Source of the DNA: Roseivirga sp. 4D4
GTDB taxonomy: Bacteria > Bacteroidota > Bacteroidia > Cytophagales > Cyclobacteriaceae
Direction: 5' to 3'
NCBI RefSeq assembly: GCF_001747095.1
Contig: NZ_MDGP01000001.1
Coordinates: 3,579,001-3,643,000, forward strand
Length of the DNA stretch: 64,000 nucleotides
Position 1 is the first letter of the stretch, and every line of letters starts with the position of its first letter. This document shows positions 18,266 to 26,385 of this stretch, piece after piece. The position numbers and the translations under genes were made by a program. A model generated the notes under the pieces. The model saw only the letters and a list, made by a program, of their open reading frames with translations. It did not search any database and had not been told where the DNA came from.

Positions 18266-18721
18266 TTAAGACTCATTGACTGGAGCGTGAGGATTAATCT
18301 CTCTGAGTTTTTCTTCCAGAGCTCTTAGGTCCTTGAGTTTCATCCAGCTGACTTTGATTTTATGCTGTTGCATCTTTTCTTCTTCGTTTAGCAGGTTAAG
18401 TCCTATGTGCAAATGATCCGTTTCAAAGTAGCTATCGAAGTTGTATTTGTTGATGATAATCGAATCCTGCTTTTTAGAAAAAAGGCGTTTAGAATTGACT
18501 ACCATGCCCCCATCCGCTTCACTGGCATGTATGTATACAGGCCAGTTTATAATGGAAGACATAAAACCAAAGATGGGAGCGAAAGCTGCCAGCAAAATAA
18601 TGCCCGGAAGCTCTGGAGCGATGATGTACTTATACACAAAGATGAAAACGACAAAGAGTCCATAAAAATAGAGCATGTACTTGAACCTGTTGACTTTGCC
18701 TTTGTTGTTGATATCTTTCAT
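18266..18721 (-). CDS. Membrane protein of unknown function
   Basis: The 151-residue product has two or three N-terminal hydrophobic segments (YMLYFYGLFVVFIFVYKYII; GIILLAAFAPIFGFMSSII) and a C-terminal soluble half rich in charged residues with a predicted amphipathic helix (KLKDLRALEEKLREI). The layout resembles PH-like small membrane proteins, but no family is claimed. It stands alone on the minus strand. Confidence 0.65.
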   Translation of the reverse strand: MKDINNKGKVNRFKYMLYFYGLFVVFIFVYKYIIAPELPGIILLAAFAPIFGFMSSIINWPVYIHASEADGGMVVNSKRLFSKKQDSIIINKYNFDSYFETDHLHIGLNLLNEEEKMQQHKIKVSWMKLKDLRALEEKLREINPHAPVNES

Positions 18722-18880
18722 TACTAATAACCTTTCGTCATTCCGAAATTTTTCTTTTGATACCTAAAACTAAAAGAAAAATATCCGGAAACTCACTTGA
18801 GGAATTGTATTCTGATAAATAAACGAAATCCATTTAGAAGTCTAGCCCAATTAAATGAAGTGCAATAGAAGCATTACTGA

Positions 18881-19414
18881 CTATCCGAATCTCATTTTCG
18901 AGACCAAATCCCAAAGTACCACTCCTATGCTGACTGAGATATTAAGAGAGTGCTTCGTGCCAAACTGAGGGATTTCGATGGAGTTGTCCGCGAAGGCCAC
19001 AACTTCTTCCTCAACCCCAAATACCTCATTGCCAAAAATTACAGCCAGCTTCTGGTCAACCGAGGGCTTAAAACTCTCTAAAGAGATGGAATCGTCTACT
19101 TGCTCAATGGCCATAAGTGTATAGCCTTCATCACGCAATGATTTACAGGCTTCCATGGTGTTTTTATAATGCTTCCATTCCACCGATTCGGTGGCGCCCA
19201 GTGCTGTTTTATGAATCTCTCTATGGGGAGGCTGTGCAGTAATACCACAAAGTGCAATACTTTCTATGGCAAATGCATCCGCGGTTCGAAAAGCAGAGCC
19301 TACATTATGCATGCTGCGCACATTGTCAAGCACCAAAACAATCGGTGTCTTTTCAGATTCCTTGAATTGGTCAAGGTCGGGCCTGTTTAACTCTTCATTC
19401 TTTAGTTTGCGCAT
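18881..19414 (-). CDS. SpoU/TrmH-family RNA 2'-O-methyltransferase
   Basis: The 177-residue protein contains the three SPOUT motifs that bind S-adenosylmethionine in a trefoil knot: motif 1 NVRSMHNVGSAFRTADAF, motif 2 AVIFGNEVFGVEEEVV and motif 3 HSLNISVSIGVVLWDL. It is the short form without an N-terminal substrate-binding domain. It should methylate a ribose in tRNA or rRNA; the target base is not readable. It lies 4 bp downstream of the DUF4143 ATPase gene and may be co-transcribed with it. Confidence 0.92.
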   Translation of the reverse strand: MRKLKNEELNRPDLDQFKESEKTPIVLVLDNVRSMHNVGSAFRTADAFAIESIALCGITAQPPHREIHKTALGATESVEWKHYKNTMEACKSLRDEGYTLMAIEQVDDSISLESFKPSVDQKLAVIFGNEVFGVEEEVVAFADNSIEIPQFGTKHSLNISVSIGVVLWDLVSKMRFG

Positions 19415-19418
19415 TTTC

Positions 19419-20582
19419 TTAATTGTGTGCTTTTATTTCCTTCATTAAGCTGTAAAGAGATGTGACAATAGTCTCCTGCTTTACTGGGTAGGTTTCTTTG
19501 CCAGGGTAAACGATAAATCTTTTAGTAGCATTTACATCATCACAGCCATAGTAAAACCCCTTTTCTACTTTTGGTGTTAGACTGCGCTTTATTTCTATTG
19601 CCCAAGTCGCCTTGCCTGAACTAAGGACTAGGTCAATTTCTGCCCCTCCAGATGATCTGTAAAAGCTTGGCGATATGCTATCTGGTAAAATGGATAATAT
19701 ATTTTCAATCACAAATGCCTCCCAGCTAGCACCAACTGTTGGGTGTGAAAGTAGAGTTTCAAAGTTATCTATGCCTAAAAGTGTGTGTGCTACTCCAGTG
19801 TCGCGAACAAAAACTTTAGGAGACTTAACTAAGCGTTTGCCAATGTTTTTATGCCATGGAATAAGTCTCCTGACCAATAAAAGGTCTACTAGTAGATCAA
19901 GGTAGTTAGTGATTGTTTTAGCATCTACCCCTAGGTTACGTGCAAGTTTGCTGGCGTTGATTATGCTGGACTGCTCATAAGATAACATGGTCCAAAATCG
20001 CCTGAGTGTTTCTGAAGGAATTCGTGGACCAAACTGAGGAATATCTCTTTCTAAATATGTTCTGATAAAGTTTTGCCTCCATTGATTACTGTGTTTCTCA
20101 GACTTCGCTAAAAAGCTATCTGGGAAACCACCTCTTGACCAAAGCATATCTTGGTGGGTCTGTTGGACCTCAATCAAATTGAGGGGATCTAAATTAAGAT
20201 AAGCAATACGTCCAGCTAAGCTTTCTCCAGACTGTCTGAGCAGGTCAATCGAGGCCGAGCCCAATAGCAAATAGGAACCTGCGGTAATTCCTGACCGCCT
20301 GTTTTGATCAATCAAGCCTCGGAGAATCTGAAAAATTTCCGGTAGCCGATGCACTTCATCGAGTATAACGAGTTTATCTCGATGCTGTTGAAGATATAGT
20401 TCAGGATTTGTGAGTTTGGCTATGTCGCTTGGAGCCTCTAGGTCCAGATAGATGGTATCCTTGGCTATGATGGATTGATTGGCTAGGGTAGTTTTTCCCA
20501 CCTGACGAGGCCCAAGGAGAGCCACGGCTGGAAAAGAGGCTAATAGTTCTGCTAATTCTTGAGATTTATACCGATCAATCAT
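19419..20582 (-). CDS. AAA_14/DUF4143 ATPase
   Basis: The 387-residue protein starts with a P-loop ATPase domain: Walker A in ALLGPRQVGKTTLANQS and Walker B in KLVILDEVHRLPEIF, with a sensor-like SYLLLGSAS. The C-terminal half is DUF4143 (SYEQSSIINASKLARNLGVD, with GGAEIDLVLSSGKATWAIEIK resembling a PD-(D/E)XK nuclease core). These proteins are common mobile accessory genes whose role is unsettled. The Asp/Glu/Lys of the nuclease-like motif are kept. A likely intact gene. Confidence 0.9.
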   Translation of the reverse strand: MIDRYKSQELAELLASFPAVALLGPRQVGKTTLANQSIIAKDTIYLDLEAPSDIAKLTNPELYLQQHRDKLVILDEVHRLPEIFQILRGLIDQNRRSGITAGSYLLLGSASIDLLRQSGESLAGRIAYLNLDPLNLIEVQQTHQDMLWSRGGFPDSFLAKSEKHSNQWRQNFIRTYLERDIPQFGPRIPSETLRRFWTMLSYEQSSIINASKLARNLGVDAKTITNYLDLLVDLLLVRRLIPWHKNIGKRLVKSPKVFVRDTGVAHTLLGIDNFETLLSHPTVGASWEAFVIENILSILPDSISPSFYRSSGGAEIDLVLSSGKATWAIEIKRSLTPKVEKGFYYGCDDVNATKRFIVYPGKETYPVKQETIVTSLYSLMKEIKAHN

Positions 20583-20702
20583 CCTTGTAAATTAGGAATG
20601 TTATTCCTGATTTACAAGGTTAATAATATATAAAAAACTGCCCACTCCTTACGAGTGGACAGCCCAAAACAACACCAATCAATAATTTTGTCAAATGATG
20701 TA

Positions 20703-21626
20703 TTAGCGAGCAGCTCGGCTGTTCTTGGAAATCACCAGGTATTTAGAGATTTGCCAGAAGGACTCTGGATCTGTGATTTCGAGAACCTTAGTGCTTTCGT
20801 CATCTCCCGGAAGTATCTGGTAAGATCCGCTTGGGTGGTTGCTCACCAGAGAAAGCGTGGTAGCCTGAATTTTAAGCTGGCTGACTTTTCTGCGGTCTAG
20901 CTCCATAAACTCGGTCTTATCCGCATCATCTTGTAAAGCCACGCTTCTGCCGATGAAGCCTAAGAATCCACCCTCTTTGTCTACCACACCCTTAGCTTGT
21001 AGGTCTTCAAAAGTGCCAACGGCTAAGTAACTTTTGTTTAATTCATCATTCAGTGCGGTCAGTTGAGTTACCTCAAGTTCTTTTTCACCGATGATTTCGA
21101 CTTTGGCATTTAGGGTCTTGTTAAGGGAGTCCTTTTGATCCGCTAATAAAGCGAGTGCCTCATCTTTCGCAACCAACTCAGTTTTTAAGTCACCGATGAC
21201 CGTTTGTCGGGCTGTTAAATCTGCCTGAAGTGCGTTGATACGTTTTTCGAATACACCCAATTTGAGATCGGTGCTTTTGATTTTATCAGAGAGGGTCTTG
21301 ATGTTTTCATTTGATCTAATGATCAAGTCATCAATCATGGCAATCTCTCTCATAATGTTCTCCTTCTTTCCGCTGTTTAGTGGCTCCTGACTTTGTCCAT
21401 GGACTAGGTTCTCCTTTTCTACAATGGCTCCGATCTGATCTTCGACTTCTGTGATCAGTCCCATAACTTCTTCAAATGCGGATTCCTTACGAATCACCTC
21501 CTTTTCCAATTTTGCAAATTGGCCTTCCAGTACTTCTTTTTGCTTGTTAGTGGACGAGATTCCGAACCACATGGCGATGGTGAGTGCTCCGAGCAATACC
21601 ATGCTCACTTTTAATGTTTGTTTCAT
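20703..21626 (-). CDS. Exported coiled-coil protein
   Basis: The 307-residue protein has an N-terminal hydrophobic segment (VSMVLLGALTIAMWFGISS) that may be an anchor. Residues about 25-205 are a long, charged coiled coil with heptad leucines. The C-terminal hundred residues form a compact domain (GGFLGFIGRSVALQDDADKT, then SFWQISKYLVISKNS). Similar periplasmic coiled-coil proteins occur throughout the phylum, but I do not recognise a named family. It stands alone with a 77-bp strongly AT-rich leader. Confidence 0.7.
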   Translation of the reverse strand: MKQTLKVSMVLLGALTIAMWFGISSTNKQKEVLEGQFAKLEKEVIRKESAFEEVMGLITEVEDQIGAIVEKENLVHGQSQEPLNSGKKENIMREIAMIDDLIIRSNENIKTLSDKIKSTDLKLGVFEKRINALQADLTARQTVIGDLKTELVAKDEALALLADQKDSLNKTLNAKVEIIGEKELEVTQLTALNDELNKSYLAVGTFEDLQAKGVVDKEGGFLGFIGRSVALQDDADKTEFMELDRRKVSQLKIQATTLSLVSNHPSGSYQILPGDDESTKVLEITDPESFWQISKYLVISKNSRAAR

Positions 21627-21839
21627 CTTCCTTAGGTTTTAATGTTAAATAATGGATTAAAAAATATGCTGAATCAGGCTCTTAGAGACAGATTCCTGTG
21701 ACGCATAGCGGAAGGTTTGGATTGGTGGTTTTGAGAATAGGTTTGTGATGATTCTCGCTTATATAACGAGAAACTTAGTTGATATTGTGAAGATGAACTA
21801 GAAAATTAGTTATTATTTCTTTTCAGTTGAAAAGTGAGG

Positions 21840-22475
21840 TTATAAGCCTGGTTTCCTAGGCTTCAGCCAGCCCCGGTCTACTGCATATATAATTAACTCG
21901 GTAGGTGATTTAAGGCCAAGTTTTTTTAGAATGTTCTTGCGGTGTGAGTTTACAGTGTGAATGCTTACGGCCAGGTGATCGGCAATTTCTGAAGAGGGAA
22001 GCCCACGACCGATATACTTGATGATCTGCATTTCACGTTCGGACAACTCGGAATCACCATTAAGCTGTAAGTCGTTCACCAGGTCAAGCACTTTCTGACA
22101 AAAGAAATTACCTCCCTTTTGCACAACCGATAGAGCCGTTTGCATTTCTTCAACCGAGCAACTTTTGGTGAGGAATCCATCAACCCCTGCTTTGATTTGC
22201 TTGTTGATAACCACGGCATCATCGTCTTCGGAGATCACCAGAATTCTCAAATTCGGATGTTCTTTTTTAAGCCTGCTTGTGATGGTGTCTTGCACCATGA
22301 ACTCACCTAAGTATTCTAGTATGAGGAGGTCAGGCTGATGGCGCTGGATTTGATCAGATAGATTTTTCTCTGTATTGAATAGAATTACCTCACTAATCTC
22401 ATCGCTGTTCTCTAGGATGATCTTAATGCCGGTACTGGAAAGAAACTGAGGGTCATAAATGGCCGCCTTCTTCAC
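21840..22475 (-). CDS. LuxR/NarL-type response regulator (atypical receiver)
   Basis: The GTG at 22475 gives a protein beginning MKKAAIYDPQFLSSTGIKII, where receiver domains normally start; a TTG 12 codons upstream at 22511 would add a basic tail. The receiver has Asp in AAIYDPQ and a phospho-acceptor site replaced by DLLILEYLGEF (Glu where Asp is expected), and a Lys-containing GFLTKSCSVEE. The C-terminal LuxR HTH is clear (LSEREMQIIKYIGRGLPSSEI, HTVNSHRKNILKKLG). With Glu in place of the phospho-Asp it may be constitutively active. No kinase gene is adjacent. Confidence 0.88.
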   Translation of the reverse strand: MKKAAIYDPQFLSSTGIKIILENSDEISEVILFNTEKNLSDQIQRHQPDLLILEYLGEFMVQDTITSRLKKEHPNLRILVISEDDDAVVINKQIKAGVDGFLTKSCSVEEMQTALSVVQKGGNFFCQKVLDLVNDLQLNGDSELSEREMQIIKYIGRGLPSSEIADHLAVSIHTVNSHRKNILKKLGLKSPTELIIYAVDRGWLKPRKPGL

Positions 22476-22667
22476 ACTATTTTTATTTAGACTGATTCTA
22501 ATATAGGGCAAAAATAATAATAGACTTGAGCTTAATTACTCATAATCGGATTTTTTTAGGTCGCTCTACTTCCTTTTCTCCCTTCTACCCATTTCGAAAG
22601 AGTGCTCACTCGAATTTTAGGGCCCGAAATCTTGTACCGATGGCTTAAGATTAGACTCAATTATCTT

Positions 22668-22675
22668 TATTTTTG
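22668..22675 (+). promoter_or_regulatory. Possible -7 box of the mutS promoter
   Basis: TATTTTTG matches the Bacteroidota -7 consensus TAnnTTTG and lies 38 bp ahead of the mutS ATG. No well-spaced -33 TTG is visible, so this is weak. Confidence 0.3.
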
Positions 22676-22712
22676 AAGCCAATAAAAATCGAACTCCCAT
22701 CATTTTTTGACT

Positions 22713-25319
22713 ATGGCCAAAACGAAAGAGGCGAAGGAAACCCCACTGATGAAACAGTACAATGCCATCAAGGCAAAGCACCCAGGGGCGCTACTTTTGT
22801 TTCGTGTAGGAGACTTTTACGAGACCTTTGGGGAGGATGCCATTAAGGCCAGCAATGTGCTCAATATTGTACTCACTAAACGGGCCAATGGAGCCGCGAG
22901 CCACATAGAATTGGCGGGCTTTCCGCACCACTCTTTGGATACCTACTTACCAAAGTTGGTTAGGGCTGGTAATAGGGTGGCCATCTGCGATCAATTAGAA
23001 GACCCCAAGTCGGTTAAGGGAATTGTCAAGCGGGGGGTAACAGAGTTAGTAACACCTGGCCTGTCTTTCAATGACAACGTCCTCGATCAGAAACGAAATA
23101 ATTATCTTGCCTCGCTGAGCTTTGGCAAAGATGAAATTGGAGCCGCATTCCTCGACTTGTCGACTGGAGAGTTCCTTACCGCTCAGGGCAAACCTGGATA
23201 CATCGATAAACTGATTCAAGGACTGAATCCTTCAGAGTTTATCTTCTCAAGGGCGCAGAAAGGGGAATTTGAATCCCACTACGAAGACAGCTTCAATACC
23301 TATCACTTAGATGACTGGGTATATGCCTTCGACTATGGATATGAGAAGCTGACCAATCACTTTTCTACCAAGTCCCTTAAAGGTTTTGGCATTGAAGAGA
23401 TGAATTTGGCCATTCCAGCGGCAGGAGCAGTACTCTATTATCTGGAGGACACAGAACATAAAGAAATAGGTCACATTGCTTCGATCAGTAGACTCGAAGA
23501 AGACAAATACGTCTGGTTGGATAAGTTCACGATTAGAAACCTCGAGCTCATTTATCCTCAACAGGATGGTGGTATTCCACTGATTCAAATCCTAGATAAA
23601 ACTTTGACTCCAATGGGGTCCAGAATGCTCAAGCGCTGGATGGTTTTACCCTTGAAGGAGTTAGAGAAGATAGAGGAAAGACTGTCCATAGTTGATGCCT
23701 TCCATGCCGATAACGATTTGACTGAGAGTATTGCCGAGGCAATGGACGGTATTGGCGATTTGGAAAGACTGATTTCCAAGGTGGCTGTGGGGCGTATTAA
23801 CCCTCGCGAGCTTAATCAGTTGAGAAGCGCTCTGGAAAGGCTAATTCCTATCAAAGAGTCCTTGTCTAAGTCTTCACATAAGTCACTTCAAGCCCTTGCT
23901 AAGCAGTTGGATGAATGCGAAGAACTACTCAAGCGAATCACCAAAGAGCTCAAAGAAGATGCTCCTATGCTGGTGCATCAGGGAGGTATTATCGCAGAAG
24001 GGGTCGATGAGGAATTGGATGAACTCAGGTCTATCGCTTTTAGCGGGAAGGATTATCTGGTCCAGATTCAGCAAAGAGAGAGTGAAGCCACGGGTATTAC
24101 TTCTTTGAAGATTGCTTACAATAAGGTTTTTGGATACTACTTGGAAGTCAGCAATGCACATAAGGATAAAGTACCCGAAGAGTGGATCAGAAAGCAGACG
24201 CTAGTTAATGCCGAACGATACATCACTCAGGAGCTCAAAACCTATGAGGAAAAGATCATCAATGCGGAAGATCAATACAAGGTAATAGAGCAGCGACTCT
24301 TCCTTGATCTTGTGGCCTTTGCAGGTGATTTCACAACTAAGGTTCAGAAAAACGCTCACGTCATTGCGACCATCGATTGTCTGGTCTCCTTCGCCAATAT
24401 TGCAAAGCTGAACAACTATTGCCGCCCTGAGCTCAATGATAAGATGATCATTGATATTCAGGAAGGCCGACACCCTGTTATCGAGAAACAGCTACCGGTT
24501 GGAGAATCCTACGTACCGAATGATGTTTCTCTAGATGACCATACACACCAGATATTAATCATCACCGGTCCGAATATGGCTGGTAAGTCTGCTTTGCTTA
24601 GGCAGACTGCCTTGATTGTACTGATGGCGCAGATGGGCTCTTATGTGCCTGCTACCAAGGCTAAATTGGGTATTACGGATAAAGTCTTTACACGTGTAGG
24701 GGCCTCCGATAATCTTTCAAAAGGTGAATCTACCTTTATGGTAGAAATGACCGAAACGGCCAGTATTCTGAATAACCTTTCAGAAAGAAGCCTGGTGTTG
24801 ATGGATGAAATAGGCAGAGGAACCAGTACCTATGATGGTATTTCCATTGCCTGGTCTATTGTCGAATACCTGCATAACCATGACAAATTCAAGGCAAAGA
24901 CTTTATTCGCTACTCACTATCATGAGTTAAATCAACTGGAAGAAGACTTTCCAGCGATTAAAAACTTCAATGTTTCTGTCAAAGAAGTGGGTAACAAAGT
25001 GATCTTTATGCGCAAGCTAAAGGAGGGGGGAAGTGAGCATAGTTTTGGTATCCATGTGGCGCAAATGGCAGGAATGCCGAATCCCGTGGTAATTCGTGCT
25101 GCCGAAATCATGAGCCATCTGGAAAAAGACAAGATTAGAAACCAGACAGAGGATAAGTTGAAGGAAGTTCCCAAAAACAACTTCCAACTCAACCTCTTTG
25201 AGGCCGATCCTACATTCAACGAAATCAAAGAGATTTTGGAGACTCTGGATATCAATACAATTTCACCTGTAGAGGCATTGTTAAAGCTCAATGAGATTAA
25301 GGGTAAATTGAAGGAGTAA
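22713..25319 (+). CDS. mutS: DNA mismatch repair protein MutS
   Basis: The ATG at 22713 is preferred over an in-frame TTG two codons upstream. The 868-residue protein has the mismatch-binding domain with the Phe-X-Glu motif in [11 protein letters not shown] near the N terminus, connector, lever and clamp domains, and the ABC-type ATPase with Walker [16 protein letters not shown], signature region [13 protein letters not shown] and Walker [17 protein letters not shown], followed by ATHYHEL. MutS recognises mismatches and recruits MutL. The Phe-X-Glu motif marks it as the true mismatch-repair MutS1 type, not the MutS2 type. Confidence 0.98.
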   Translation: MAKTKEAKETPLMKQYNAIKAKHPGALLLFRVGDFYETFGEDAIKASNVLNIVLTKRANGAASHIELAGFPHHSLDTYLPKLVRAGNRVAICDQLEDPKSVKGIVKRGVTELVTPGLSFNDNVLDQKRNNYLASLSFGKDEIGAAFLDLSTGEFLTAQGKPGYIDKLIQGLNPSEFIFSRAQKGEFESHYEDSFNTYHLDDWVYAFDYGYEKLTNHFSTKSLKGFGIEEMNLAIPAAGAVLYYLEDTEHKEIGHIASISRLEEDKYVWLDKFTIRNLELIYPQQDGGIPLIQILDKTLTPMGSRMLKRWMVLPLKELEKIEERLSIVDAFHADNDLTESIAEAMDGIGDLERLISKVAVGRINPRELNQLRSALERLIPIKESLSKSSHKSLQALAKQLDECEELLKRITKELKEDAPMLVHQGGIIAEGVDEELDELRSIAFSGKDYLVQIQQRESEATGITSLKIAYNKVFGYYLEVSNAHKDKVPEEWIRKQTLVNAERYITQELKTYEEKIINAEDQYKVIEQRLFLDLVAFAGDFTTKVQKNAHVIATIDCLVSFANIAKLNNYCRPELNDKMIIDIQEGRHPVIEKQLPVGESYVPNDVSLDDHTHQILIITGPNMAGKSALLRQTALIVLMAQMGSYVPATKAKLGITDKVFTRVGASDNLSKGESTFMVEMTETASILNNLSERSLVLMDEIGRGTSTYDGISIAWSIVEYLHNHDKFKAKTLFATHYHELNQLEEDFPAIKNFNVSVKEVGNKVIFMRKLKEGGSEHSFGIHVAQMAGMPNPVVIRAAEIMSHLEKDKIRNQTEDKLKEVPKNNFQLNLFEADPTFNEIKEILETLDINTISPVEALLKLNEIKGKLKE

Positions 25320-25335
25320 TTTTTTTCAAAAGCCG

Positions 25336-25365
25336 TTGCAAATTAAAAGCCCTTCACTAAATTTG
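25336..25365 (+). promoter_or_regulatory. Primary-sigma (Bacteroidota type) promoter of tRNA-Gly
   Basis: TTG at 25336-25338, a 19-bp spacer and TAAATTTG at 25358-25365 match the Bacteroidota -33/-7 consensus TTG-N19-21-TAnnTTTG exactly. Transcription would start near 25372, about 38 bp before the mature tRNA-Gly. Confidence 0.75.
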
Positions 25366-25409
25366 CAGTCCGTTTCGCAACAAGCGCGAAATTTGAAGTA
25401 CTGAAATAA

Positions 25410-25482
<73 letters not shown>

Positions 25483-25544
25483 CATAAGTCGGAAGACGCA
25501 TTAATTGAATGCTTAATGGCTTATCGCACTTACATGAACATGTA

Positions 25545-25589
25545 GGTCGCGGTTCGTCCCGAAGCTTCGGGACCGTCTCCCGCTCATAA
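25545..25589 (+). pseudogene. tRNA-Gly 3'-end relic split by an 18-bp palindrome
   Basis: GGTCGCGGTTCG (25545-25556) and CCGTCTCCCGCTCATAA (about 25573-25589) copy the T-arm and 3' acceptor half of the tRNA-Gly gene 60-100 bp upstream, including the bases just past its 3' end. They are separated by the perfect palindrome GTCCCGAAGCTTCGGGAC (25556-25573). The 5' half of the tRNA is missing, so this cannot make a tRNA. Confidence 0.8.
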
Positions 25590-25595
25590 TTGAAG

Positions 25596-25621
25596 AAGCG
25601 TGATCGCGATCACGCTTTTTT
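25596..25621 (+). terminator. Rho-independent terminator after the tRNA-Gly region
   Basis: AAGCGTGATCGCGATCACGC and the following TT form a perfect 22-bp palindrome followed by a run of T. It should end transcription from the tRNA-Gly promoter. Confidence 0.8.
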
Positions 25622-25655
25622 AGTTTAGAGCCATTCATATTGGGTCGGTATTTAA

Positions 25656-25718
25656 CCGGCTTGTCTGCCGTAGGCAGGAGTGGTGGAACCTGTCTGCCGA
25701 CAGGCAGGTTGGTAGACA
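25656..25718 (+). pseudogene. tRNA-Leu 5'-end relic split by two copies of a short palindromic element
   Basis: Three blocks, CCGG, AGTGGTGGAA and TTGGTAGACA, read in order and phase as the first 25 bases of the intact tRNA-Leu at 25983 (CCGG-AGTGGTGGAA-TTGGTAGACA). They are separated by two related insertions: CTTGTCTGCCGTAGGCAGG (25660-25678) and CCTGTCTGCCGACAGGCAGG (25689-25708). Homology stops after TAGACA. This lies just ahead of the GIY-YIG gene. Confidence 0.75.
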
Positions 25719-25731
25719 AAAGGTTTACAAA

Positions 25732-25977
25732 ATGTTCTTTGTATATGCCATAGATAGCCAAGTTAGAACTTACACTTATGTAGGTTTGACAGATAATATT
25801 GAAAGGCGTCTCGAACAGCATAACAAAGGTTACAATAAGACGACAAAGGCATATAGGCCATTTAAGTTGTTTTATCAAGAGCAATTCGAAACGAGAATTG
25901 AGGCAAGGCAAAGAGAAAAGTATTTGAAGTCAGGTGTTGGCAGAGAGTACTTAAAGAAACTAAAGACTACTCAGTAG
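25732..25977 (+). CDS. GIY-YIG domain nuclease, small (UPF0213/YhbQ-like)
   Basis: The 81-residue protein is a single GIY-YIG domain. It has the two tyrosines in FVYAI and YTYVGLTDNI, the catalytic Arg in ERRLEQHNKG with its following His, and the metal-binding Glu in RQREKYLKS. All key residues are kept, so it should be able to cleave DNA. It lies between a broken 5' copy of tRNA-Leu (14 bp upstream) and the intact tRNA-Leu (6 bp downstream), which suggests an association with the tRNA locus rather than a housekeeping role. Family is firm; function is unknown. Confidence 0.9.
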   Translation: MFFVYAIDSQVRTYTYVGLTDNIERRLEQHNKGYNKTTKAYRPFKLFYQEQFETRIEARQREKYLKSGVGREYLKKLKTTQ

Positions 25978-25982
25978 TCAAT

Positions 25983-26066
25983 GCCGGAGTGGTGGAATTG
26001 GTAGACACGCAAGACTTAAAATCTTGTGCTCTTCTGAGCGTATGGGTTCAAGTCCCATCTCTGGTA
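25983..26066 (+). tRNA. tRNA-Leu (TAA anticodon)
   Basis: An 84-nt class II tRNA. The acceptor arm is GCCGGAG/CTCTGGT, the anticodon arm is CAAGA-CTTAAAA-TCTTG (anticodon TAA), the long variable arm is TGCTCTTCTGAGCGT-like, and the T arm is ATGGG-TTCAAGT-CCCAT. The discriminator is A and CCA is not encoded. It begins 6 bp after the GIY-YIG stop codon. Confidence 0.96.
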
Positions 26067-26069
26067 CAT

Positions 26070-26104
26070 AAGCTCTTCTGAGAAATCGGAAGGGCTTATT
26101 TTTT
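26070..26104 (+). terminator. Rho-independent terminator of tRNA-Leu
   Basis: AAGCTCTTC and GAAGGGCTT form a 9-bp stem (one G-T pair) with a 10-base loop, followed by ATTTTTTG. Confidence 0.8.
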
Positions 26105-26119
26105 GCCAAAAATCTATTC

Positions 26120-26188
26120 ACCTGCTATGGATTCATCGAAAGCAGGTCTGGTACGTTTAAAGCCCGGACATGTCGGGGCTTTAAACGT
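26120..26188. repeat. Tandem palindromes carrying a tRNA-Leu 3' fragment
   Basis: A hairpin with arms ACCTGCT and AGCAGGT (about 26120-26147) is followed by CTGGTAC, identical to the tRNA-Leu 3' end. Then comes an almost perfect 36-bp palindrome with 13-bp arms ACGTTTAAAGCCC (26153-26165) and GGGCTTTAAACGT (26176-26188) around GACATGTC. The same GGTCTGGTAC junction recurs in the tRNA-Leu relic at 40.0 kb. From 26189 to the permease start at 26386 no gene is supported. Confidence 0.6.
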
Positions 26189-26385
26189 ATAATGATTTTT
26201 GGGTTCAACATAGGTACGATAAATACATGTCCACTTGCTCTAAATTTTTCTGCTGTCAATAATGCGTTTTCACCAAAACTTTTATTGACTCATCAAGACA
26301 GTTTAATGGCTTTTCCTGGTTGTTCATCGATTATCCACCTCGAGGATAGGGGAGATTGCGTTCAGACAATTATTCAATTGAAAAT

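Noticed and set aside
20655..20900. 81-codon plus-strand frame over the end of the coiled-coil gene
   Set aside because: Antisense shadow; its composition follows the codons of the opposite strand.
25513..25911. 132-codon minus-strand frame across the tRNA relics and GIY-YIG gene
   Set aside because: It reads through tRNA relics and palindromes and is antisense to a clear GIY-YIG gene.
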